Positions 9,133 to 17,323 of a DNA stretch of 64,000 bases are shown one piece after another. Position 1 is the stretch's first letter. Every line of letters begins with the position of its first letter. Location of the stretch: positions 4,368-68,367 of the forward strand of contig CBDCUO010000018.1 of the NCBI GenBank assembly GCA_965222705.1, written 5' to 3'. The DNA comes from JAFMDF01 sp965222705. GTDB lineage: Bacteria > Bacteroidota > Bacteroidia > Chitinophagales > Saprospiraceae. Made by a program: the position numbers and the translations under genes. A model generated the notes under the pieces. That model made no database searches and had not been told where the DNA came from. It saw nothing but the letters and a program-made list of their open reading frames with translations.

Positions 9133-9205
9133 GTAGTCGCCCAATTTATTGGGGTGACTGAGTATTATAGGCACTTACAGCCTACCCAATAAATTGGGTG
9201 GCTAC
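9133..9205. repeat. Palindromic dispersed repeat, copy 2
   Basis: Same family as 3064-3148: left arm GTAGTCGCCCAATTTATTGG, right arm CCCAATAAATTGGGTGGC ending in TAC. The centre is shorter and different. It lies exactly between the SusC remnant stop codon and the SusD remnant. Confidence 0.75.
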
Positions 9206-9421
9206 TAAAACGTCACATCCAAACCAAATAGCCAAAGCCTAGATAAAGGCCAAATAGTACTACCATTTCTTTCGGGGTCTAAACCATCTACCAAGGTGGA
9301 GTGGATGATGTAAGGATTTCTAGCACTTCCATAGACTCTAACCTTAGAGAATGGATTGTTTTTCAATATTTGATAAAAAAAGGAAAATACATTGATTTTC
9401 AGTAGTTTAAATAACTTAAAT
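9205..9421 (-). pseudogene. susC: C-terminal remnant of a SusC/TonB-dependent receptor
   Basis: The minus strand from about 9420 reads KLFKLLKINVFSFFYQ, then NPFSKVRVYGSARNPYII, GLDPERNG and finally SRLWLFGLDVTF before TAG (9205-9207). The aromatic end, the R-V-Y...N segment and the GLDPE block are the standard last strands of SusC outer-membrane receptors. Only about 70 residues survive. Order and strand match a susC-susD pair, so this was once a polysaccharide utilisation locus (inference). Confidence 0.75.
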
Positions 9422-9450
9422 TTATATTAAGTAATATCGAATTATCATTC

Positions 9451-10845
9451 TTACTTTCCAATACAAAACTTCCCAAAAATATTCCCTAACAAGTCATCTG
9501 TACTGACCTCCCCAACAATCTCTCCCAAATAATACAAAGCCCGCCGAATATCCATTGCTACAAAATCAGAAGTCACGCCCATTTCCATTGCATTTACCAC
9601 CTCTTTCAGCGACTGATCTGCATTTTGCAAAGCGGCTAAATGCCGAGTGTTAGAAACAATCGGGTCATCCCAATTAATTTGTTCCGCAATGACGGTTTGG
9701 TAGAGTTTCTCTTTGAGATAGTTGATATTCATTTTATTAAGCGCAGAGATCGTAACAATGCTTTTAGCGGAAACCAAATCTGAGATATATTCCTCGGGGC
9801 GTAGATAAGGGTTTAAATCCATTTTATTAGGGACTAACAGGATCGCTTGTTCGGACTGATGTAGTTTTTTTAAATCTGCCAAGACTTCTTCTGGAGGCAT
9901 TTGAGTCGCGTCAAAAACATAGGCTAGAATAGCAGATTGATGCACTTTTGCCAGCGTTTTTTCTACCCCAACCACCTCTATCTCGTCCTGCGCTTCTCTA
10001 ATGCCAGCCGTATCAATCAAGCGAAATTCGATGCCATTGATATTGAGTACTTCTTCAATCGTATCTCTGGTAGTGCCAGCAACTTCGGAAACAATCGCCC
10101 GTTCTTCTTGTAGTAAAGCATTGAGCAAAGTAGATTTTCCAGCATTGGGGCGGCCAGCGATGACCGTATTCACGCCTTTTTTGATGACATTTCCCAATTG
10201 AAAGGACTGAATCAGGGATTGTATCAGGGATTGTATTTGATGTAAAAGTTTTTTTAATTCGTCCCGATTGGCAAATTCTACATCTTCTTCAGAAAAGTCC
10301 AATTCTAGTTCAATCAAGCTCGCGAAATCCAATAATTGCTGCCGCAGTTTTTGGATTTCGCTGGAAAAACCGCCCCGCATTTGCCGCAGCGCAATTGCAT
10401 GGGCAGCCGCAGAATTGGAAGCGATTAAATCCGCTACTGCTTCTGCTTGTGATAAATCCATTCGGCCATTTAAAAAAGCCCGAAGCGTGAATTCGCCCGG
10501 CTGTGCCATTCTAGCTCCTTTATCAATAAACAATTGTATCAATCGCTGGATAATATAGGGAGATCCATGACAAGAAACTTCTACTACGTCTTCTTTGGTA
10601 TAAGATGTTGGAGCAATAAATAGAGCCACCAACACTTCGTCAATAATCTGTGCTTGGTCCCCTTTTATGGTACCAAAATGTATAGTATGGCTCGCTTGCT
10701 GAGCTAAATTTTTTTCAAAAAACACCCGATTAATGATAGAAATCGCTTCTTTCCCAGAGAGCCGAATGACTCCTATGGCTCCTATCCCCGGAGGGGTGGC
10801 TAAGGCGACAATGGTATCCTGTAAGTCGTAATTCGTATATTGCAT
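9451..10845 (-). CDS. mnmE: tRNA uridine-5-carboxymethylaminomethyl modification GTPase MnmE
   Basis: A 464-residue potassium-activated GTPase that works with MnmG to modify wobble uridine 34 of several tRNAs. The N-terminal folate-binding domain begins DTIVALATPPGIGAIGVIRL. The G domain shows GRPNAGKSTLLNALL (P-loop), GTTRDTIEE and DTAGIREA. The chain ends in FCIGK with the catalytic cysteine. Full length for the family. Its leader contains a perfect inverted repeat at 10926-10949. It lies between gene relics and two IS elements but is itself undamaged. Confidence 0.97.
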   Translation of the reverse strand: MQYTNYDLQDTIVALATPPGIGAIGVIRLSGKEAISIINRVFFEKNLAQQASHTIHFGTIKGDQAQIIDEVLVALFIAPTSYTKEDVVEVSCHGSPYIIQRLIQLFIDKGARMAQPGEFTLRAFLNGRMDLSQAEAVADLIASNSAAAHAIALRQMRGGFSSEIQKLRQQLLDFASLIELELDFSEEDVEFANRDELKKLLHQIQSLIQSLIQSFQLGNVIKKGVNTVIAGRPNAGKSTLLNALLQEERAIVSEVAGTTRDTIEEVLNINGIEFRLIDTAGIREAQDEIEVVGVEKTLAKVHQSAILAYVFDATQMPPEEVLADLKKLHQSEQAILLVPNKMDLNPYLRPEEYISDLVSAKSIVTISALNKMNINYLKEKLYQTVIAEQINWDDPIVSNTRHLAALQNADQSLKEVVNAMEMGVTSDFVAMDIRRALYYLGEIVGEVSTDDLLGNIFGKFCIGK

Positions 10846-10925
10846 CGAGAGAAATTATTTTAAAAAGCGGTTCTTCGATAAATTGTGCGGAAAAAAGCGA
10901 AAGATAGCAATAAACAACTATACTT

Positions 10926-10949
10926 TTTGAACAAATCTCTTTGTTCAAA
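10926..10949. promoter_or_regulatory. Perfect 10-bp inverted repeat upstream of mnmE
   Basis: TTTGAACAAA-TCTC-TTTGTTCAAA lies about 80 bp before the mnmE start. It could be a hairpin in the leader RNA or an operator. The arms resemble the TTTGACAA/TTGTCAAA dyads found elsewhere in this window but are not identical. Function unknown. Confidence 0.45.
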
Positions 10950-11050
10950 TTAGACTTTATTTTTGAAAACTACGGATAATTCGTATTTACCTGTCTTAGC
11001 ACAAAAATTCATTTGATTTCGATACTTTTTCCCCCTCTGGAGGAGGCTAA

Positions 11051-11976
11051 GAGTATGTTTAAAATTCTAAAAGAAGAATTTTAGAAAATTCATAATTGAC
11101 ACAAAAGAGAACCGGTTACGTAATTTTTGATTCACCAAAATCTTAAATTACTATGGTAGCAGTTAAATCCAATTCTAAGCAAAAGCTTAAATTTAGACGT
11201 AAACGTTTCACCGAATTAACCGATTCTCAATGGCAATATATTAAAGATTTAGTTGATAGTGGCAGAAAACGTAAATATTGCTTACGGACTACCCTAAATG
11301 CTATTTTCAAAATTACCAGAACAGGTTGCCAATGGCGGAATTTAGATGAAAAATATCCGCCATGGCAAAGTGTCTATTATTATTTTCGCAAGTGGCACAA
11401 AGATGGTACTTGGTCAATGCTCTTAGCCTATCTTGTTCAGAAAGAACGAGTTAGGCAAGGAAGAAATCCTGAAGCATCTATGAGTGCCGTTGATAGTCAA
11501 AGTGTAAAAAAGAGTTCTTTTATTTCTCTTTCTACTGGTTTTGACGGTGGCAAAAAAATCAATGGCAGAAAACGCCATATTGCTGTTGATGCCTTAGGAC
11601 TTCCTTTAGCTATCCATATTTCGGCGGCTAATGTACATGACGGTCAAGAGGGTATTGAATTATTATGGCAAATTCAGGAGGTTAGTTCTCGGATGAAATT
11701 GATTCGAGGTGACCAACATTACAAAGGCTATTTTACTGAATGTGCCAGCTATTACAAATACCAAGTTCAAACTGAACAAAGACCAGAATCTGCCAAAGGA
11801 TTTATTCCCGAATCGGGTCGGTGGCAGATCGAACGGTCATTTGGTTGGCTCAATTTCTTTAGAAGATTGACCCGTGATTATGAAAAAACCACAGAATCTT
11901 CTTTGGCTTTCATCCAATTAGCTTTTATTGATATCATTTTATCAAGATTTACCTAATTTAATTTTTAAACATACTC
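11051..11976 (+). mobile_element. IS5-family insertion sequence
   Basis: The element is about 926 bp and bounded by GAGTATGTTTAAAA at the left and its complement (TTTTTAAACATACTC with one extra T) at the right. TAA flanks both sides (11048-11050 and 11977-11979), fitting the short TNA-type duplications of several IS5 groups. It holds one intact transposase gene. Confidence 0.85.
11153..11956 (+). CDS. IS5-family transposase
   Basis: A 267-residue DDE transposase in one frame. The N-terminal segment RKRFTELTDSQWQYIKDLV is typical. Catalytic residues are seen in SAVDSQSVKKS (D), LIRGDQHYKG (D) and WQIERSFGWLNFFRRL (E), the last being the diagnostic IS5 C-terminal motif. The gene starts about 100 bp inside the left end. 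No damage visible. Confidence 0.92.
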   Translation: MVAVKSNSKQKLKFRRKRFTELTDSQWQYIKDLVDSGRKRKYCLRTTLNAIFKITRTGCQWRNLDEKYPPWQSVYYYFRKWHKDGTWSMLLAYLVQKERVRQGRNPEASMSAVDSQSVKKSSFISLSTGFDGGKKINGRKRHIAVDALGLPLAIHISAANVHDGQEGIELLWQIQEVSSRMKLIRGDQHYKGYFTECASYYKYQVQTEQRPESAKGFIPESGRWQIERSFGWLNFFRRLTRDYEKTTESSLAFIQLAFIDIILSRFT

Positions 11977-11979
11977 TAA

Positions 11980-13425
11980 GCTCGACTTTAGCCATTTGAA
12001 AATAAAAAGAGAATTCTTAAAGATGAGTAAATTTGATTCGCCAAAATCAATAAAAAATGTTTACTCTTCCAAAAGAATTCTTGCAGCAAATATCGGTATT
12101 TGCTCCGATATTTAGCCACAAGGTCTTTGAACATGCAAAATTTTTACTACTAGGTAGTATTTTAGTAGTCGGTCGTCGTACAGTCTGTAGTGCCTTAAGA
12201 GCAGTTGGACTTAGTAACGAAAAACGTTTTCATAAATACCATCGAGTCCTAAGTAGAGCCAAGTGGTCGTGCTATAAATCAGCCCATATTTTATTACTTC
12301 AACTTGTCAAACATTTTTCCCTATCGTCTGAGCCATTAATTTTTGGCATAGATGAAACAATAGAAAGAAGACGAGGAAAAGCAATAAAGACAAAAGGCAT
12401 TTATAGAGACCCAGTGCGATCTTCCAAAAGTCACTTTGTCAAGTGTAGCGGTCTAAGATGGATTAGTATGATGCTTCTAACACCCATCAGTTGGGCTAAC
12501 CGAGTATGGGCATTACCATTTCTGACGGTACTGGCTCCTTCTGAACGGTACAATGAGCAAAATGGCAAACAGCATAAGAAAATAACCGATTGGGCTCGCC
12601 AGATGATGTTGCAACTAAGTCGTTGGTTGCCTAATCGCTTGATTATCATTGTGGCAGACTCTTCTTATGCGGTCATTGAACTACTAGCAGCTGTGCGTAA
12701 TCATGTTTGTGTCATCACTCGGTTGCGTCTAGATGCTGCACTTTATGATTTTGTTCCTCAAAGACCTAAAGGGCGTCCTGGACGAAATCGTAAAAAGGGT
12801 CAGCGATTAAAAAATCTAGAACAACTAGCTGATGACCCAACCACTCAATGGGTAAAACTGACTATTCCTAAATGGTACAATCATGGACAAGTAGAATTAT
12901 TAATTGCTACAGGAACTGCCATTTGGTATCATTCAGGAATGAGGCCTTTACCTATTCGATGGGGTTTGATTAAGGACCCTAATGGAGTTATTAAAACAAG
13001 TGCCTTATTATGTACTAAATTAGACTTACCTATTCTTGAGATTATTAACTTCTTTATCCGAAGATGGACGGTTGAAGTCACTTTTGAAGAAGTCAGAACT
13101 CATTTAGGAGTAGAAACTCAAAGACAATGGTCTGATAAAGCAATAGCTAGAACAACTCCAATTTTGATGGCGTTATTTAGCATCATCACCATTATGACCG
13201 ATAAGCTACACCAACAAAATTTATTAGTAGTAAAAACGACAGCATGGTATCAAAAATCACATCCGACTTTTTCGGATGCTATCGCCTCTGTTAGATTGCT
13301 AATTTGGCGAAATAATTATTTTTCAATGTCTAGGGATAAACCTGACATTCATAAATTAAATCAACATTGGCTTGACCATTTATTTTTTATGGCTACCAGA
13401 GCTGCTTAAATGGCTAAAGTCAAGC
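11980..13425 (+). mobile_element. IS701-like insertion sequence, inserted beside the IS5 element
   Basis: The element is about 1,446 bp with ends GCTCGACTTTAGCCATTT (left) and its near-perfect complement ending GGCTAAAGTCAAGC (right). CTAAG stands at both borders (11976-11980 and 13425-13429), in agreement with the YTAR target preference known for IS701 elements. The left copy of the TAA is shared with the right flank of the IS5 element. Confidence 0.75.
12057..13409 (+). CDS. IS701/IS4-like DDE transposase
   Basis: A 450-residue transposase. It shows FGIDETIERRRGKAIKTKG (first acidic block), LIIIVADSSYAV (second aspartate) and RRWTVEVTFEEVRTHLG with QRQWSDKAI (glutamate region), an arrangement I associate with IS701-type enzymes (DDE_5). 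The exact family is the least certain part of the call. Frame intact over the whole length. Confidence 0.75.
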   Translation: MFTLPKEFLQQISVFAPIFSHKVFEHAKFLLLGSILVVGRRTVCSALRAVGLSNEKRFHKYHRVLSRAKWSCYKSAHILLLQLVKHFSLSSEPLIFGIDETIERRRGKAIKTKGIYRDPVRSSKSHFVKCSGLRWISMMLLTPISWANRVWALPFLTVLAPSERYNEQNGKQHKKITDWARQMMLQLSRWLPNRLIIIVADSSYAVIELLAAVRNHVCVITRLRLDAALYDFVPQRPKGRPGRNRKKGQRLKNLEQLADDPTTQWVKLTIPKWYNHGQVELLIATGTAIWYHSGMRPLPIRWGLIKDPNGVIKTSALLCTKLDLPILEIINFFIRRWTVEVTFEEVRTHLGVETQRQWSDKAIARTTPILMALFSIITIMTDKLHQQNLLVVKTTAWYQKSHPTFSDAIASVRLLIWRNNYFSMSRDKPDIHKLNQHWLDHLFFMATRAA

Positions 13426-13560
13426 TAAGGGGAGGATTATGGGAGTTGTTTTTCAAAATCTTAAAATTATCCGCTCCCCGCCCCCTCCGAAGGGGGAGAA
13501 GAACCGTGCAAATCCTAGAAACTTGTAGGTAAGCTTGAAACTTTTTATCCGTAGTTTTCA

Positions 13561-13656
13561 ACTTTATTTAAAAAATTTTCGGGCGGAGCATTTTCCAAAC
13601 TACTGGCTGGGGGCGATTTGTGCGCTGATGCACATAAATTCAAATAAGGTCTAATG
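13561..13656. repeat. Dispersed intergenic repeat (A), copy 1
   Basis: Alignable end to end with 56317-56411: both contain ACTTTATT, CGGAGCATTTT, CTACTG and AATAAGG in the same order and spacing. In each copy the middle can form a small hairpin (here TGTGC-GCTGAT-GCACA). No gene recognised inside. Confidence 0.65.
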
Positions 13657-14092
13657 ATCTATAAAACAAAAACAAAAAATTGTTATTTTGAATAAATTTA
13701 AATATTTTTGTTGTACATAAAACAACCATTTTGTTTAATAAAAATCAAATAGTGTTAAAAACAAATTATATAAATAAAAATATAAAAACATATCCACTCG
13801 CCCTGAATAAATTTAGCTGATTGAAGAGGTCTATATACTTTCAATCAAGCATTAGGCTTACGCATAAAAATAAGAATAATGTAATTACCGCTTAATCAAT
13901 AAAATGGGTCGTTTATCCCTAAAATGGAGCCATTTTTTTATAATATAGTCTTATTAAAATATATAGTCGCTGGCATCACTTTGTGGAAAAGTAATAAAAA
14001 TAGAACAGTTATTAACAAAAGATCGTCAAGTTATTAACATTTTGAGCGATCAAGTTCAATTTGTTTCATTAGTAATTTTTTTCATTTAAATG

Positions 14093-14100
14093 TACTTTTG
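14093..14100 (+). promoter_or_regulatory. Probable -7 element of the dnaB promoter
   Basis: TACTTTTG matches the Bacteroidota -7 consensus TAnnTTTG and ends 23 bases before the chosen dnaB start, giving a short leader. I do not see a convincing -33 element at the usual distance. Confidence 0.45.
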
Positions 14101-14123
14101 TTTTGCAAAAAAAGAGGAACACT

Positions 14124-15650
14124 ATGGCGAATAAAGAAAAAACTATCAAGCAGCTTGCCAAGTTGCGGCAGAAGAAAAAAGAGGGTGATCTCTCTAGTTA
14201 TGTATTTGGGAAAGTACAGCCACAGGCACTCCCTTTAGAGGAAGCTGTATTAGGTGCGTTGATGCTCGATAAAGATTCTATCGCCATAGTGATTGATATT
14301 TTGCGCTCCGAAAGTTTTTACTCCGATGCTCACCAGGTAATTTATAAAGCCATTTTAAGACTATTCGAACGCTCTCAGCCTGTTGATTTATTGACCGTGA
14401 CAGAAGAGTTGAAAAAAGCTGGGGAATTAGAACTGGCAGGAGGCCCCTATTACCTAGTGGGCTTAACCAATCGAGTAGCTTCTGCAGCCAATATCGAATA
14501 TCACGCCCGACTGATTGCTCAAAAACACATTCAACGGGAGCTCATTCGAGTTTCTACCAACATTATTCGAGACGCTTACGAGGATACGACCGATGTTTTT
14601 CAGTTACTAGACAATGCTGAGCAAGGCTTATTCAACATTACCCAGCAAAACTTAAATCGCAGCTATGAAAGCATGGGTTCTCTAGCTAGCAAAGCCCTAA
14701 AGCAGTTAGAAGAACTCTCGAAAAAAGACGCTGGACTGACAGGCGTTCCCACCGGATTTAGCGACCTGGATCGAATTACTTCCGGCTGGCAACCTTCAGA
14801 TTTGATTATTGTAGCAGCCAGACCTGGAATGGGAAAAACAGCCCTGACCCTGACCCTCGCCAGAAATGCAGCTATGGACTTTAGAAAAGGGGTAGCTATT
14901 TTCTCTTTGGAGATGTCCAATTTGCAGCTCGTTTCTCGCCTGATTTCCCTAGAGGCAGAAATCCCTGGCAGCAAATTGAGAAATGGCCAACTGGAAGAAT
15001 ACGAATGGCAACAACTTCACTCGGTCATTGAAAAAATGAGCGAAGTGCCCATTTTTATCGATGATACACCGGGTATTAATATCTTTGAATTACGTGCAAA
15101 ATGTCGGCGTTTGAAAATGCAGAATGATATTCAAATGGTCATTATTGACTATTTGCAATTAATGACCGGAGCAGGCGAAAATAGAAATGGAAACAGAGAG
15201 CAAGAAATTAGTGCCATTTCCAGAGGTCTTAAAGGGCTGGCGAAAGAATTAAATGTACCCGTAGTCGCCCTTTCACAACTAAGTCGTGCCGTAGAGACCA
15301 GAGGGGGTGCTAAGCGTCCCCAATTATCGGATCTGCGAGAAAGTGGCGCAATTGAACAGGATGCGGATATTGTTTCCTTCATTTATCGCCCCGAATATTA
15401 TCAAATTCTGGAAGATGAAGAAGGGCAATCTTTGAAGGGCATCGCAGAAATAATTGTCGCTAAGCATAGAAATGGTGCTTTGGGAACCATCAAATTGAAA
15501 TTTATTGACCAGTTTGCCAAATTCCAGGAATTAGACGATTTTGGGTTCAATGACCTACCTGCGGCAAGCGGAAGTGCCAGTAATGATCCTCTCAGCGGAA
15601 ACGTCATCAGCCTGCCTTCCAGGATGAATGATGAGGATATTCCATTCTAG
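14124..15650 (+). CDS. dnaB: Replicative DNA helicase DnaB
   Basis: A hexameric 5'-3' helicase that unwinds DNA at the replication fork and recruits primase. The chain has about 508 residues from ATG 14124, which is preceded by AGAGGAAC; an in-frame TTG at 14103 is less likely. The DnaB N-terminal domain starts around KVQPQALPLEEAVLGALML. The RecA-like core has ARPGMGKTALTL (Walker A), MVIIDYLQLM (Walker B) and LSQLSRAVETR. No intein or insertion is present. It converges with sufU, the two stop codons overlapping at 15647-15650. Confidence 0.96.
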   Translation: MANKEKTIKQLAKLRQKKKEGDLSSYVFGKVQPQALPLEEAVLGALMLDKDSIAIVIDILRSESFYSDAHQVIYKAILRLFERSQPVDLLTVTEELKKAGELELAGGPYYLVGLTNRVASAANIEYHARLIAQKHIQRELIRVSTNIIRDAYEDTTDVFQLLDNAEQGLFNITQQNLNRSYESMGSLASKALKQLEELSKKDAGLTGVPTGFSDLDRITSGWQPSDLIIVAARPGMGKTALTLTLARNAAMDFRKGVAIFSLEMSNLQLVSRLISLEAEIPGSKLRNGQLEEYEWQQLHSVIEKMSEVPIFIDDTPGINIFELRAKCRRLKMQNDIQMVIIDYLQLMTGAGENRNGNREQEISAISRGLKGLAKELNVPVVALSQLSRAVETRGGAKRPQLSDLRESGAIEQDADIVSFIYRPEYYQILEDEEGQSLKGIAEIIVAKHRNGALGTIKLKFIDQFAKFQELDDFGFNDLPAASGSASNDPLSGNVISLPSRMNDEDIPF

Positions 15651-16087
15651 CTGGAAAGTCTCATTTTACTCAAAAAATCATACATTGCTTCCCAACTCAA
15701 CGTAACGCATTGCAAGCGACTGGGAAAATCTTTTGCGGCCATAAAGGCTTCAAATTCCTCTCCATCCAGTCCAGTAGCTCTCCTACCCGATTCGAGCATC
15801 TGTTGAAAATTTTCGCATAATACCAGCCCTTCCTTCACGCTTTTCCCCTCCATATTTTTTACCAAAATAGACGTGGCTGCCTTGGAAATGGCGCACCCAT
15901 AGCCGTAAAATCCCATTTTTTCAATCTGTTCATTTTCTATTTCTATATACAAATTGAAGCGATCACCGCAAAGGGGATTATAAGCAGCTATTTGGTGGCT
16001 TGGCGTTTCTTTCTTTCCATAATGAAAAGGCTGGTCATTGTGTTTTAAAATAACTTTTTTATAGAGCTTTTTTAGGCGGTCATTCAT
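15647..16087 (-). CDS. sufU: SufU-type Fe-S cluster scaffold / sulfur transfer protein
   Basis: A 146-residue cytoplasmic protein that accepts sulfur from the cysteine desulfurase SufS. Three conserved cysteines are visible in NPLCGDRF, YGCAISKAATS and RLQCVTLSWEA, with the aspartate of the CGD motif; together they form the zinc or cluster site. It lies directly downstream of sufS on the same strand (12-bp gap), so the pair is an operon. The other suf genes (sufBCD) are not in the window. Confidence 0.9.
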   Translation of the reverse strand: MNDRLKKLYKKVILKHNDQPFHYGKKETPSHQIAAYNPLCGDRFNLYIEIENEQIEKMGFYGYGCAISKAATSILVKNMEGKSVKEGLVLCENFQQMLESGRRATGLDGEEFEAFMAAKDFPSRLQCVTLSWEAMYDFLSKMRLSS

Positions 16088-16099
16088 CTTGAAAAACGA

Positions 16100-17317
16100 T
16101 TAATAATTACTGCTAAAAAACCGTTGGGTCTCTTTCAATCTTTCCACTAATTGGTCGATTTCTCCCTCATTATTATAAATGCTAAAAGAGGCTCTGGAGG
16201 TACCCGGTATTTCAAAAAAATCCATTAATGGCTGCGTGCAATGATGCCCTGCCCGAACAGCAATATCTGCTGCTCCTAGAAAGGTAGCCACATCGTGCGG
16301 ATGTATGTCTTTTAAAATAAAAGAAACGATTCCACTTGTTTCCTTAGCCCTGCCAATTATTTCTAACCCATTGGTTGTCAATAATTTTTCTCTAGCGTAT
16401 TGTCCTAGATATTTTACATGATTGGCTATGGTTGCTTTGTCAAATTGTCTAATAAAATCCAGGGCATAGCCCAAGCCAATGACTCCTGCGATATGGCTTG
16501 TGCCGGCCTCAAATCGTTGAGGCACTTCTGAGAAAAGTGTTTTTTCAAATGTAACATTTCGGATCATACCTCCTCCGAACTGGCAAGGTGGCATTGCTTC
16601 TAAATACTCCCTTTTTCCATACAAAATTCCAATGCCTGTCGGTCCAAAAACTTTGTGTCCTGAAAAAGTAAAAAAATCGCAGTCTAAAACACTTACATCA
16701 ATGGGGTAATGAGCTATGCTTTGCGCCCCATCTACCAAGACAGGTGCGTTTTTTTTATGTGCCAAGTCAATCATTTCCTCTATCGGATTAATCGTTCCCA
16801 GCGTATTAGAAATATGGCTAATAGCCACTATTTTGGTTTTTTTTGATAATAATTTTTTATAAGCAGCTATATCCAGTACGCCATTTTTGTCAATCGGAAT
16901 GACCTTCAAATTCGCTTCTTTAGCCTTGCAGACCATTTGCCAGGGGATTAGATTAGCATGGTGTTCCATAGCAGAGATCAGCACTTCCTCCCCTTTTTCC
17001 AAACGAGGAAGCAAAAACGAGGAAGCGACTAGATTAATGGCTGCCGTCGTTCCACTGGTATAAACAATATTTAGTGGATCTGCTGCCCCAACGAAATCCG
17101 CTACTTTTCGGCGTACCGCTTCGTATTTCTTTGTAGTTTGTGTCGCTAAATCGTAAATTCCTCGATGTATATTTGCATTTTCCTTTTTATAAAAATTGCC
17201 GATTCCCTCAATAACAGTGCGAGGTTTTTGGGTCGTTGCCGCATTATCCAGATAGACCAAGTTGGGATACTGTAAAAAGATAGGAAATTTTTTGCGAAAG
17301 GTTTTTGTACCAAACAT
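16100..17317 (-). CDS. sufS: Cysteine desulfurase SufS
   Basis: A 405-residue PLP enzyme that removes sulfur from cysteine for Fe-S cluster assembly. The start LGTKTFRKKFPIF-like region leads to YLDNAATTQKP. The PLP lysine is in FTFSGHKVFGPTG and the active-site cysteine in RAGHHCTQP, which marks group II (SufS/CsdA). Kynureninase-like relatives are excluded by these motifs. The start codon is only 6 bp from the divergent moeA start, so each promoter must overlap the other gene's 5' coding end. Confidence 0.94.
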   Translation of the reverse strand: MFGTKTFRKKFPIFLQYPNLVYLDNAATTQKPRTVIEGIGNFYKKENANIHRGIYDLATQTTKKYEAVRRKVADFVGAADPLNIVYTSGTTAAINLVASSFLLPRLEKGEEVLISAMEHHANLIPWQMVCKAKEANLKVIPIDKNGVLDIAAYKKLLSKKTKIVAISHISNTLGTINPIEEMIDLAHKKNAPVLVDGAQSIAHYPIDVSVLDCDFFTFSGHKVFGPTGIGILYGKREYLEAMPPCQFGGGMIRNVTFEKTLFSEVPQRFEAGTSHIAGVIGLGYALDFIRQFDKATIANHVKYLGQYAREKLLTTNGLEIIGRAKETSGIVSFILKDIHPHDVATFLGAADIAVRAGHHCTQPLMDFFEIPGTSRASFSIYNNEGEIDQLVERLKETQRFFSSNY

Positions 17318-17323
17318 TTAAAA

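Larger units (their letters stand above)
13430..14102. other. AT-rich intergenic region with repeat copy and DnaA-box-like 9-mers
   Basis: There is no convincing gene over about 670 bp. From left to right: a GC-rich CCCCGCCCCCTCCG patch near 13475; one half of a 17-bp inverted repeat (TTATCCGTAGTTTTCAA, 13545-13561) whose partner is at 10963-10979; a dispersed repeat (13561-13656); about 140 bp of extreme AT content (13660-13800); then TGTGGAAAA (13982-13990) and two TTATTAACA 9-mers (14009-14017, 14031-14039) that resemble DnaA boxes. It could be a dnaB control region or, more speculatively, origin-like DNA. Confidence 0.4.

Noticed and set aside
6411..13428. Composite transposon bounded by IS elements
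   Set aside because: The four IS elements belong to four different families with their own target duplications, so no two can act as matching ends.
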